Source: Lactobacillales bacterium
Lineage (GTDB): Bacteria; Bacillota; Bacilli; Lactobacillales; Vagococcaceae
Assembly: GCA_015655485.1 (NCBI GenBank)
Contig: JAATEZ010000128.1
Span: 1 to 5,384 of the forward strand
Length of the DNA stretch: 5,384 nt
Direction of reading: 5' to 3'
Shown: piece after piece, positions 1 to 5,384 of the stretch
Numbering within the stretch: the first letter of the stretch is position 1
How the letters are laid out: every line of letters begins with the position of its first letter
Notes under the pieces: model-generated
What the model was told of the DNA's origin: nothing
Database searches by the model: none
What the model saw: the letters and a program-made list of their open reading frames with translations, nothing else
Position numbers and translations under genes: made by a program

Positions 1-39
1 AAGTCTGACTCATGAAGCTGGATCAAGAAAAGCGGAATG
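1..39. repeat. 39-bp direct repeat, copy 1
   Basis: Bases 1-39 are identical to 121-159; the first difference is base 40 (a) against base 160 (c). The period is 120 bp. Copy 1 begins at the first base of the window, so its true left end cannot be seen and the repeat may be longer. It lies upstream of a terminator, so it is probably at or just past the 3' end of a gene outside the window. Reading frames through it stop at 6-8, 13-15 and 38-40. In the frame of the 6-8 stop, an ATG at 12 opens a 20-codon ORF that ends at 74, with no visible ribosome binding site. Confidence 0.9.
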
Positions 40-54
40 AGGCGTTTCAGACTT
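1..54 (+). repeat. Interrupted inverted repeat (hairpin) in copy 1
   Basis: AAGTCTGA (1-8) is perfectly complementary to TCAGACTT (47-54). Immediately inside it, CTCAT (9-13) is complementary to ATGAG (37-41), leaving GCGTT (42-46) as a one-sided bulge. A further 3-bp GCT/AGC pairing (17-19 with 31-33) is possible. Only copy 1 of the direct repeat is followed by this 3' arm; copy 2 (121-159) is followed by unrelated sequence. The arm at 37-54 could instead pair with the same bases in copy 2. This may be an RNA structure at the end of an upstream transcript, but its function is unknown. Confidence 0.45.
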
Positions 55-67
55 GGAACAAATTAGA

Positions 68-110
68 AAAATGAATGAAAGATCCTTTTTATCTTCCATT
101 CATTTTATCT
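68..110 (+). terminator. Intrinsic terminator upstream of yitJ
   Basis: A 16-bp stem pairs 68-83 with 91-106 across a 7-base loop (84-90), with a single A-C mismatch. The 3' arm ends in TTTT and runs into a T-rich stretch (TTTTATCTATTT). The stem is AT-rich, so it is weaker than a classic GC-rich terminator. It probably ends the transcript of a gene lying left of the window. The 5' arm is preceded by A residues, so it could also work for minus-strand transcripts. It separates the two copies of the 39-bp repeat, and it implies that yitJ needs its own promoter downstream of about base 107 unless read-through occurs. Confidence 0.7.
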
Positions 111-120
111 ATTTGCCGAT

Positions 121-159
121 AAGTCTGACTCATGAAGCTGGATCAAGAAAAGCGGAATG
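121..159. repeat. 39-bp direct repeat, copy 2
   Basis: This is an exact copy of bases 1-39, placed 45-83 bases upstream of the yitJ start codon chosen here. It contains an ATG at 132-134 in frame with yitJ, which would add 24 residues to the protein (beginning MKLDQEKRN, the same residues as the mini-ORF at 12-74). No Shine-Dalgarno sequence precedes base 132, whereas a good one precedes base 204, so this stretch is more likely untranslated leader. A promoter for yitJ would have to lie in or beside this copy, but no convincing -35/-10 pair was found. Confidence 0.9.
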
Positions 160-190
160 CAGTTTTTAACAGCCACAAAATCCAAAGAAA

Positions 191-195
191 GGGAG
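191..195 (+). promoter_or_regulatory. Ribosome binding site of yitJ
   Basis: GGGAG, within AAAGGGAGCGG, sits 8 bases before the ATG at 204-206. It decides the start: the longer in-frame ORF from the ATG at 132 lacks any such site, and the family aligns from the residue at 204. Confidence 0.8.
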
Positions 196-203
196 CGGAA
201 TTT

Positions 204-2051
204 ATGGGATTGTCTGATGAATTAGGCAGAAAAGTACTTATCGCCGACGGAGCAATGGGAACCTTGCTGTATCAGTTTGGAACACAAAGATCACATGAAG
301 AATTAAATATTTCTCATCCTGATACCGTTAAAATCATCCATCAAAAGTATATCGACGCGGGAGCGGATATCATCCAGACCAATACTTATGCAGCAAATTC
401 ACTTAAGTTGGAACGTTATGGTTTGCAGAACCAAGTGCAGACGATCAATCACGCAGCGGTAAGGTTAGCCAAAGAAGCTGTCGCTGCACAAACTCGTCCC
501 GTCTATGTGCTGGGAACGATCGGCGGGATCTATAGCCCGGGAGAACGAAAGCTGAACGAGGTTTCTTTAGAACAGATTTCGACTGTTTTAAAAGAACAGT
601 TAAACTATTTGCTTTTAGCAGGAGTTGATGGGATCTTATTGGAAACGTACTATGATACTTCAGAGCTGATTGCAGCGATCAAAACCGTTCGGGCTGCAAC
701 AGCATTGCCCATTGTGGCAAACTTAACGATGCAGGAGATCGGTGTAGCCATGAACGGAGAAACCTTTGCCGCTACTTTAGATCTCATGGAAAAGGCCGGA
801 GCAAACGTTGTTGGTGCCAACTGTCTAATGGGACCAAGCCATATGGCACAAGCTTTCCAAGCGGTGCCTCTAAAAAACGGCCGGATCCTGTCTGCCTACC
901 CAAATGCCAGCCTGCCTTCGATGGAAGCGGGACAAATTGTTTATGAAAAAACGACCGCTCATTTTGAGCATTTTGGCGAGATCTTCCGCCTGGAAGGAAT
1001 CGGTTTGATCGGCGGCTGTTGCGGCACAACACCAGAACATATCCGAGCAATAAAAAAAGGCCTGCAAAACAGAGAAATTATTCACAAGAAAATATTGAAC
1101 CAAAGTATCTTTTCGCCTATAAAAAATATTAAAAGAAAAAGCTTAGAACAGCGTATCGACCAAAAAGTCCGCCAAGAATTGACCATCCTGGTGGAGCTGG
1201 ATCCGCCAAGAACCTTAGACACTCGCTCGTTTTTTGAAGGAGTAACGGCCCTAAAAGAAGCCAATGTCGACAAAATAACGATTTCTGACAATTCTTTGGC
1301 TCGACCGCGAATCAGCAATCTGGCCTTAGCAGCAATTCTGAAGAAAGATTTTGATTTGAGCCCGCTCGTTCATCTGACTACCAGAGATCATAATTTAATT
1401 GGCATCACCTCACAAATAATGGGTCTGCATGAACTGAATCTTTTTGATGTGCTGGCCCTTACTGGGGATCCGGCTAAAGTCGGTGATTTTCCTGGAGCCT
1501 CTTCAGTTTTTGATACTACTTCCATGGGATTGATCAAATTGATCAAACAATTCAACCATGGCATCTCGTATACAGGAAAACATTTAAAAGAAACTTCTGA
1601 TTTTAAGGTCGGTGCTGCATTTAATCCCAACGCACCGCGTTTAGAGCGGGCCGCGCGAGTGATGCGGAAAAAACAAGACGCTGGAGCGGATTACATTGTC
1701 ACACAACCAATCTATGATCAAGCTATCCTGCCGATTTTAAAACAATCCTTGACAACCTATGACATAACCATCCCAGTATTCATTGGGATCCAGCCCTTAG
1801 TCAGCAGCCGCAATGCCGAGTTCATCCATAATGAAGTTCCCGGCATCCAGATCACCGATGAAATCCGCCAGCAAATGATCGTTGCGGATAGACAAAATCG
1901 AGGTAAACAAGAAGGTTTGAAAATCGCGCGGCAAATGATCGATGAAGCCAAAAAATATTTCAATGGTTTTTATTTAGTCACGCCTTTTCAGAATTATCAA
2001 ACAACCGTCGAATTGAGTCACTATCTGCGTCAAAAAGAAACCGTAAAATAA
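204..2051 (+). CDS. yitJ: Bifunctional homocysteine S-methyltransferase / methylenetetrahydrofolate reductase (YitJ type)
   Basis: A cytosolic 615-residue methionine-synthesis enzyme joining two activities. Residues about 1-285 are a zinc-dependent homocysteine S-methyltransferase barrel. It has DGAMGT at 15-20, Cys207 in a GANC motif, and Cys272-Cys273 in GGCCGT. These are the three zinc ligands, and the numbering agrees with Thermotoga MetH as I recall it. Residues 286-325 form a lysine-rich linker. Residues about 326-612 are an FAD-dependent methylene-THF reductase: Glu331 in VELDPP, Asp422 in LTGDP and Gln501 in TQPIYD match the E. coli MetF residues Glu28, Asp120 and Gln183. The length is close to the roughly 612 residues of Bacillus YitJ, which supports the ATG at 204 over the one at 132. 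There is no B12-binding domain. A terminator lies immediately downstream, so the gene looks monocistronic. The exact methyl donor used by the first domain is not visible from sequence. Confidence 0.95.
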   Translation: MGLSDELGRKVLIADGAMGTLLYQFGTQRSHEELNISHPDTVKIIHQKYIDAGADIIQTNTYAANSLKLERYGLQNQVQTINHAAVRLAKEAVAAQTRPVYVLGTIGGIYSPGERKLNEVSLEQISTVLKEQLNYLLLAGVDGILLETYYDTSELIAAIKTVRAATALPIVANLTMQEIGVAMNGETFAATLDLMEKAGANVVGANCLMGPSHMAQAFQAVPLKNGRILSAYPNASLPSMEAGQIVYEKTTAHFEHFGEIFRLEGIGLIGGCCGTTPEHIRAIKKGLQNREIIHKKILNQSIFSPIKNIKRKSLEQRIDQKVRQELTILVELDPPRTLDTRSFFEGVTALKEANVDKITISDNSLARPRISNLALAAILKKDFDLSPLVHLTTRDHNLIGITSQIMGLHELNLFDVLALTGDPAKVGDFPGASSVFDTTSMGLIKLIKQFNHGISYTGKHLKETSDFKVGAAFNPNAPRLERAARVMRKKQDAGADYIVTQPIYDQAILPILKQSLTTYDITIPVFIGIQPLVSSRNAEFIHNEVPGIQITDEIRQQMIVADRQNRGKQEGLKIARQMIDEAKKYFNGFYLVTPFQNYQTTVELSHYLRQKETVK

Positions 2052-2053
2052 AT

Positions 2054-2136
2054 AAAAGACGATAAAGAACCTGATCTTAAAATGTTAGACTAAAAATCTA
2101 AGTTTAGGAATCGGATGTCTGTTTATCGTCTTTTTT
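2054..2136. terminator. Long bidirectional terminator between convergent genes
   Basis: A perfect 13-bp outer stem pairs 2054-2066 with 2122-2134 (AAAAGACGATAAA with its complement) and ends in a run of T. The 55-base interior can continue the stem: CCTGAT (2070-2075) with ATCGG (2110-2114), CTTAAA (2076-2081) with TTTAGG (2103-2108), and TTAGA (2085-2089) with TCTAA (2097-2101). It starts 2 bases after the yitJ stop codon and lies 33 bases beyond the stop of the minus-strand GyrI-like gene. Its 5' A-run reads as a T-run on the minus strand. It therefore can serve both convergent genes. Confidence 0.85.
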
Positions 2137-2169
2137 GTATTAAATTATCTTTTTTTATTCCTTGTTTTG

Positions 2170-2817
2170 TCAAATTATCGGCTGTTTAGAGATTGGTAAG
2201 CGAATGATCGTTTTCAACTTCTCAACAGCGGTTTTTCTGGGATCATTCAAGTATATTTCATGATGCTTTCTATTCAGCCCCGTTTCATCCTGACAGCCGT
2301 TTTCTTGAATGAAATCATGAAGCTGCTTGATGCTGGCCGTTTCCTCATCATAAGAACCCAGATGCAGCATTTGCACACAATCCCCTTCATTGAATTTTGT
2401 AAACTGAACATTGGAAAAATCAAGCTCAGATTTCTTTTTTGTGGCTTCGAACCGGGCCCAATCAAAAACATCTTTAGTGACAAACTCCGGCTGCCTGATC
2501 ATTGAAATAAAATTTAATTGGCTCTTATCCTGATAAATATCGGCAGCAAATTCATCTGTCCACCATAGACCTTCAAGCGGCGGAACCACATATTCAACAT
2601 AGTCTGCCAAGAAATGCCCACTCTTTTTACTCATTTTGATCGTATAAGCTAGAGAATAAAGCAGCTCCAGAGCTTGCGGATAATCCGACACATAAGGACC
2701 GCCCTTACCGGTCACTTGAATAAAAGCGATTTTCGGGACCTGAATAAAAATTGGTTTTTGCGGCGGCAAATAAAGATCACGATATTCCTTTTTATAATCC
2801 ATTTTTTTATCCAACAT
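2170..2817 (-). CDS. GyrI-like small-molecule-binding domain protein
   Basis: A 215-residue soluble protein of the GyrI-like/SOUL-related fold family (SAV2435/Lin2189-like). The family binds small hydrophobic compounds, and some members are reported to hydrolyse cyclopropane-containing toxins; no substrate can be named here. Family-typical features are the start (MDYKKEYRDLYLPP, residues 6-19), a PPLEGLWW motif at 79-86, a VQMLHLGSYDEE segment in the C-terminal half, and HHEIYLNDPRKT near the end. The frame stays open to a TTG at 2850, but the ATG at 2817 is chosen because AGGAGG (2829-2824) lies 6 bases before it; the next Met, 5 codons in, is also possible. A strong terminator of the upstream reductase gene lies only 33 bases before the start, and no clear promoter fits in between. 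There is no adjacent regulator. It has no DNA-binding domain. Confidence 0.85.
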   Translation of the reverse strand: MLDKKMDYKKEYRDLYLPPQKPIFIQVPKIAFIQVTGKGGPYVSDYPQALELLYSLAYTIKMSKKSGHFLADYVEYVVPPLEGLWWTDEFAADIYQDKSQLNFISMIRQPEFVTKDVFDWARFEATKKKSELDFSNVQFTKFNEGDCVQMLHLGSYDEETASIKQLHDFIQENGCQDETGLNRKHHEIYLNDPRKTAVEKLKTIIRLPISKQPII

Positions 2818-2823
2818 TCTTTT

Positions 2824-2829
2824 CCTCCT
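2824..2829 (-). promoter_or_regulatory. Ribosome binding site of the GyrI-like gene
   Basis: AGGAGG on the minus strand, 6 bases before the ATG at 2817. It fixes the start and rules out the longer reading from the TTG at 2850, which would place this site inside the coding sequence. Confidence 0.85.
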
Positions 2830-2850
2830 CGTCACAAGGATCATTGTCAA

Positions 2851-2888
2851 AGAAAAAAGTTAAACCAGTTTCAAACTAGTCTAACTTT
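2851..2888 (-). terminator. Intrinsic terminator after the aldo/keto reductase
   Basis: On the minus strand, AAAGTTAGACTAGTT pairs with AACTGGTTTAACTTT around a 3-base loop (2888-2874 with 2870-2856). There are two mismatches, A2863-C2881 and C2866-A2878. The hairpin is followed by TTTTTTCTTT. It begins 15 bases after the reductase stop codon. It should end the permease-reductase transcript before the GyrI-like gene, or act as an attenuator if that gene depends on read-through. Confidence 0.8.
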
Positions 2889-2903
2889 AAAACTGCTTTT
2901 AAA

Positions 2904-3821
2904 TTAAGGCAAAATATTCCCTGCTGCGCGGTAGATCTCATACCATTCTTGACGGCTCAGATCCACTTCCACTGCCTGGGCGATCTCTTTCAAGCGTTCA
3001 CGGTTCATACTCCCCGCGATGACCTGCATCTTTGCCGGGTGTCTTAGTATCCATGCAGTGGCCAGAGTAGTACTCGTCACACCATGGTTCTGTGCGATTT
3101 TTTCCATCGTCTGATTTAATATCGGAAACTTCTCATTCCCGATGAAAACTCCTTCAAAAAAACCATACTGATAAGGGGACCATGCCTGGATCGTCATTTC
3201 TTTTAATCGTGAGTAATCCAGTATGGATCCATCATGATCGATACTGCCTTCATCTTCCATATTGACATGGATCCCCTGATCGATCATGCCCGTGTGCTTG
3301 ATGCCAAATTGAAGCTGATTTGCGACAAGTTTTTGTGATAAATGCTTCTGTAAAAATTCAACTTGCAGCGGATTTTGATTGCTGACACCAAAATAGCGAA
3401 CTTTGCCGCTTTTCTCTAATTCATCAAAGGCAGCAGCCACCTCAACCGGCTCCACTAAGGTATCAGGGCGATGTAATAATAAAACATCCAAATAATCCGT
3501 CTGCAATCGTTTGAGACTTCCCTCAACGGAGGCCACGATATGCTCTTTTGAAAAATCAAAAAATCCATCGCGTATCCCGCATTTTGATTGCAAAATAATA
3601 TCTTCGCGTTTCACAGAACTTTGGGTCAAAGCCTGAGCAAATAATTCTTCACACTCCCCTTTTCCGTAAATATCCGCATGATCATAATAATCTATTCCGG
3701 ATTCATTGACTGTCTCGATGACGGCGACTGCTTCTTCTAAAGACAACCGATTCATACGCATACAGACAAGCACGATCGGAGTGCCCAATAAATCAGTGTT
3801 GCCAATCTTGATCTTTTTCAT
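2904..3821 (-). CDS. Aldo/keto reductase (YdhF-like)
   Basis: A 305-residue cytosolic NAD(P)H-dependent oxidoreductase of the aldo/keto reductase superfamily, expected to reduce aldehydes or ketones; the physiological substrate is unknown. The catalytic tetrad is present: Asp47 and Tyr52 in DYYDHADIYG, Lys80 in LQSKCG, and His117 in LLLHRPD. Other family marks are FGVSN at 144-148, NQLQFG at 168-173, AWSPYQYG at 213-220, and a cofactor-phosphate segment VIAGSMNRERLKE at 267-279. Length and motif order resemble E. coli YdhF. The start is firm: AGGAGG (3834-3829) is 7 bases before the ATG. The gene lies 71 bases downstream of the permease with no convincing promoter between, so it may be co-transcribed through a weak hairpin. 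A strong terminator follows the stop codon. Confidence 0.93.
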   Translation of the reverse strand: MKKIKIGNTDLLGTPIVLVCMRMNRLSLEEAVAVIETVNESGIDYYDHADIYGKGECEELFAQALTQSSVKREDIILQSKCGIRDGFFDFSKEHIVASVEGSLKRLQTDYLDVLLLHRPDTLVEPVEVAAAFDELEKSGKVRYFGVSNQNPLQVEFLQKHLSQKLVANQLQFGIKHTGMIDQGIHVNMEDEGSIDHDGSILDYSRLKEMTIQAWSPYQYGFFEGVFIGNEKFPILNQTMEKIAQNHGVTSTTLATAWILRHPAKMQVIAGSMNRERLKEIAQAVEVDLSRQEWYEIYRAAGNILP

Positions 3822-3851
3822 TAAACTTCCTCCTAAATGATTTTTTTATCC

Positions 3852-3887
3852 CTGAAAAACGGATTTACAAAAGAGACCGTTCAACAG
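3852..3887 (-). terminator. Weak hairpin with T-run after the permease
   Basis: On the minus strand, AACGG (3881-3877 region of the plus strand) pairs with CCGTT (3862-3858). A further CTG/CAG pairing (3887-3885 with 3854-3852) lies beyond a 3x3 internal loop, and five T follow the CCG. The stem is short and the loop is 14 bases, so termination would be partial at best. It could let some transcription from the permease promoter reach the reductase gene. Confidence 0.35.
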
Positions 3888-3892
3888 CTCCA

Positions 3893-5254
3893 TTAACCTT
3901 CACGTGAACTTTTTTGACTATTTATATAATACAAAAAACCGGCAAGACAAACAAGAGAACAGATGAAGATAAAGAGCAAAACATACCTTGGATTTGACAC
4001 GATTCCCCCCACAACAATAATTATACTTCCGCAAATACCTAAAATCGGTGCGATCACTCCTTTAAAGAAGCTTTTAATTTCTCCGTTTAATCTCATCCGA
4101 ATGATTTTGACATAAAGCAGAATATAACAAATATAGCTGAAAACGATCGCGATTTCACTGATGTCTCCTCCAGTCAGAATCCCTGTTTTTTGAGTGAGAT
4201 AATGGACCAGCATCCAAAAAAAGGAACTGATCAGGCATATTTTATAAGAAGCTACTGATAAATGTTTTTTTAAATCAATTTTTTGAATCGCTTTGGAATT
4301 AGGAATCATGTTTTTGGAAGCCAGAGCTTGAGGCATTCTCAAATTTCCTAAAGTCACTCCGTTTGTTACTCCCAAAACGGAAATAATCACAAAAAGTAAA
4401 ATAATCGAACCGCCATTCGGGCCAAAAAGCCATTTGCCAATCAAATAGACCGACTCATCGCCCGTTGCTAAAATATATTCAGAGCCCAGAATCTTTGTCA
4501 TGCCCACAAAATAGGCCAGATACACCCCTAAGACAATCAGCGGACCCACGATCAAGGCGATCGGCATATTCTTTTTAGGTTTTTCTATTTCGTTAGTGAT
4601 ACTTGTCGCGATTGGCCAGCCGTCATACGAAAAGGCTACCGGAGCCAAGGCTGCCAGCCAGCCGGCCCCTACATTTGACAAAGGAACCTTGACCGCATCA
4701 GCCGGGATCTGCGGCACAGCTTTGGTCCAAAAAAGGCCGATGATCGCCACTCCAAGCAAGGGGACCAATTTGATAAAAGTCGTCAAATTTTGAAATTTCC
4801 CCGCTAATTTCAACGAAAAAATATTCATAGAAAAAATCAATAACAAATAAATAGAGCCTATCAGAATCTGATTTTCCAATGTATTGTCTATTCCAAATAA
4901 AATACAAGTATAAATACCGGCCGCCCAGGATACGACCACATTGATCGTTGGATAATATAAAAAAGTCTGAAACCAGCCAAAAGCACTAGCGATTTCAGGC
5001 GAAATAAAGTCTTCAAAATAACCGACCAGTCCGCCATTCTTTGTTGTTCTAACCGACAATTCAGTTAGACTTATACTTCCAAAAATAATACTAAGCGCCC
5101 CAATGCAAAGGACTAAGACACCTTCTAAAACATTTCCGCCGGTAAAACTCAAAATATTATCCGCTTTAAAAAATATCCCCGATCCGATAACGATCCCGAC
5201 GATCATGGTGACTGCGGTCGATAAACCATAGTGCTTTTCGTTATTTTCCTCCAT
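3893..5254 (-). CDS. APC-superfamily amino acid permease (SteT/LAT-like)
   Basis: A 453-residue integral membrane transporter for amino acids. About 12 hydrophobic segments can be counted, centred near residues 21, 52, 102, 138, 168, 203, 240, 290, 345, 375, 409 and 432. Family marks are IGSGIFFK at 23-30 in the first helix (the unwound substrate-binding stretch of LeuT-fold carriers) and FSYDGWPIATSITNEIEKPKKNMP spread over 208-231 at helix 6 and the loop after it. This resembles the Bacillus serine/threonine exchanger SteT, but the substrate cannot be read from sequence. The frame is open further upstream to a TTG at 5365. The ATG at 5254 is preferred because the family begins near here and a good promoter lies inside the extension. 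The ribosome binding site is only moderate: AAGGG ends 12 bases before the ATG. The stop codon is followed by a weak hairpin and the reductase gene. Confidence 0.9.
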   Translation of the reverse strand: MEENNEKHYGLSTAVTMIVGIVIGSGIFFKADNILSFTGGNVLEGVLVLCIGALSIIFGSISLTELSVRTTKNGGLVGYFEDFISPEIASAFGWFQTFLYYPTINVVVSWAAGIYTCILFGIDNTLENQILIGSIYLLLIFSMNIFSLKLAGKFQNLTTFIKLVPLLGVAIIGLFWTKAVPQIPADAVKVPLSNVGAGWLAALAPVAFSYDGWPIATSITNEIEKPKKNMPIALIVGPLIVLGVYLAYFVGMTKILGSEYILATGDESVYLIGKWLFGPNGGSIILLFVIISVLGVTNGVTLGNLRMPQALASKNMIPNSKAIQKIDLKKHLSVASYKICLISSFFWMLVHYLTQKTGILTGGDISEIAIVFSYICYILLYVKIIRMRLNGEIKSFFKGVIAPILGICGSIIIVVGGIVSNPRYVLLFIFICSLVCLAGFLYYINSQKSSREG

Positions 5255-5308
5255 TTGCTCAACTAACCCTTCTCTTCCCGTTTTTTTGCTGTCATTTAAC
5301 TCTCTTGA

Positions 5309-5337
5309 AGTATAATAGAATCCCCTGGATAATGCAA
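5309..5337 (-). promoter_or_regulatory. Sigma-A-type promoter of the permease
   Basis: On the minus strand, a -35 of TTGCAT (5337-5332) and a -10 of TATACT (5314-5309, five of six consensus bases) are separated by exactly 17 bases. Transcription would start near 5302, giving a leader of about 48 bases before the ATG at 5254. This position supports the shorter permease start. Confidence 0.6.
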
Positions 5338-5384
5338 TATGCTCCCTTTTACACTCCAGAATCAAGTAGTCAGTTCATCAATGA

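Noticed and set aside
113..123. Possible yitJ promoter using TTGCCG or an extended -10 ending in GATAAG
   Set aside because: No partner hexamer at 16-18 bases matches more than two or three consensus positions, so it was not listed as a feature.
784..1963. Five antisense open frames of 68-88 codons on the minus strand within yitJ
   Set aside because: They overlap a gene with intact catalytic motifs, have no ribosome binding sites of note and their translations show no recognisable domain; they are shadows of yitJ codon use.
2845..2850. Perfect TTGACA on the minus strand before the GyrI-like gene
   Set aside because: The position 17 bases downstream is the Shine-Dalgarno region (GAGGAA-like) with no TATAAT-like match.
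2260..2907. Plus-strand open frames of 77-81 codons at 2260-2505 and 2674-2907
   Set aside because: They lie opposite the well-supported GyrI-like gene and show no domain features; 2674-2907 also runs through a terminator hairpin.
3842..3884. Possible reductase promoter (TTGAAC or TTGTAA with GATAAA, minus strand)
   Set aside because: Spacings are 14 or fewer bases or the -10 is absent; read-through from the permease is as likely.
5255..5365. 37-residue N-terminal extension of the permease from a TTG at 5365
   Set aside because: It is hydrophilic, contains the likely promoter, and lacks family resemblance; the ATG at 5254 fits better.

Overview
The window looks like chromosomal DNA of a low-to-moderate G+C Firmicute, most likely a lactic acid bacterium of the Enterococcus type. 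This is inferred from strong AGGAGG-type ribosome binding sites, AT-rich intergenic hairpins with T-runs, and protein families that resemble Firmicute versions (YitJ, SteT-like permease, GyrI-like protein). No species can be fixed from the sequence alone.

Layout. Bases 1-203 are a leader region: two identical 39-bp copies start exactly 120 bp apart (1-39 and 121-159), with an intrinsic terminator between them. Bases 204-2051 (+) encode a bifunctional homocysteine S-methyltransferase / methylenetetrahydrofolate reductase of the YitJ type, with all key metal and catalytic residues visible. A long imperfect hairpin (2054-2136) follows at once and can end transcription from both sides. The rest is on the minus strand. 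Read in transcription order it is an APC-superfamily amino acid permease (5254-3893), an aldo/keto reductase (3821-2904) and a GyrI-like small-molecule-binding protein (2817-2170). The permease has a recognisable sigma-A-type promoter (5309-5337). A weak hairpin lies between permease and reductase, and a strong one lies between reductase and the GyrI-like gene.

How the genes work together. YitJ reduces methylene-THF to methyl-THF and uses a methyl donor to convert homocysteine to methionine, so it is a self-contained piece of methionine synthesis. It appears to be transcribed alone. The three minus-strand genes have no obvious shared pathway: import or exchange of an amino acid, reduction of a carbonyl compound, and binding or hydrolysis of a small hydrophobic compound. 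No transcriptional regulator, mobile element, CRISPR array, tRNA or rRNA is seen.

The part that deserves a second look is the leader of yitJ. It has the 39-bp duplication and a segment that can pair with either copy around a terminator, and it shows no recognisable S-box, T-box or SMK-box. I see no convincing new multi-gene system in this window.
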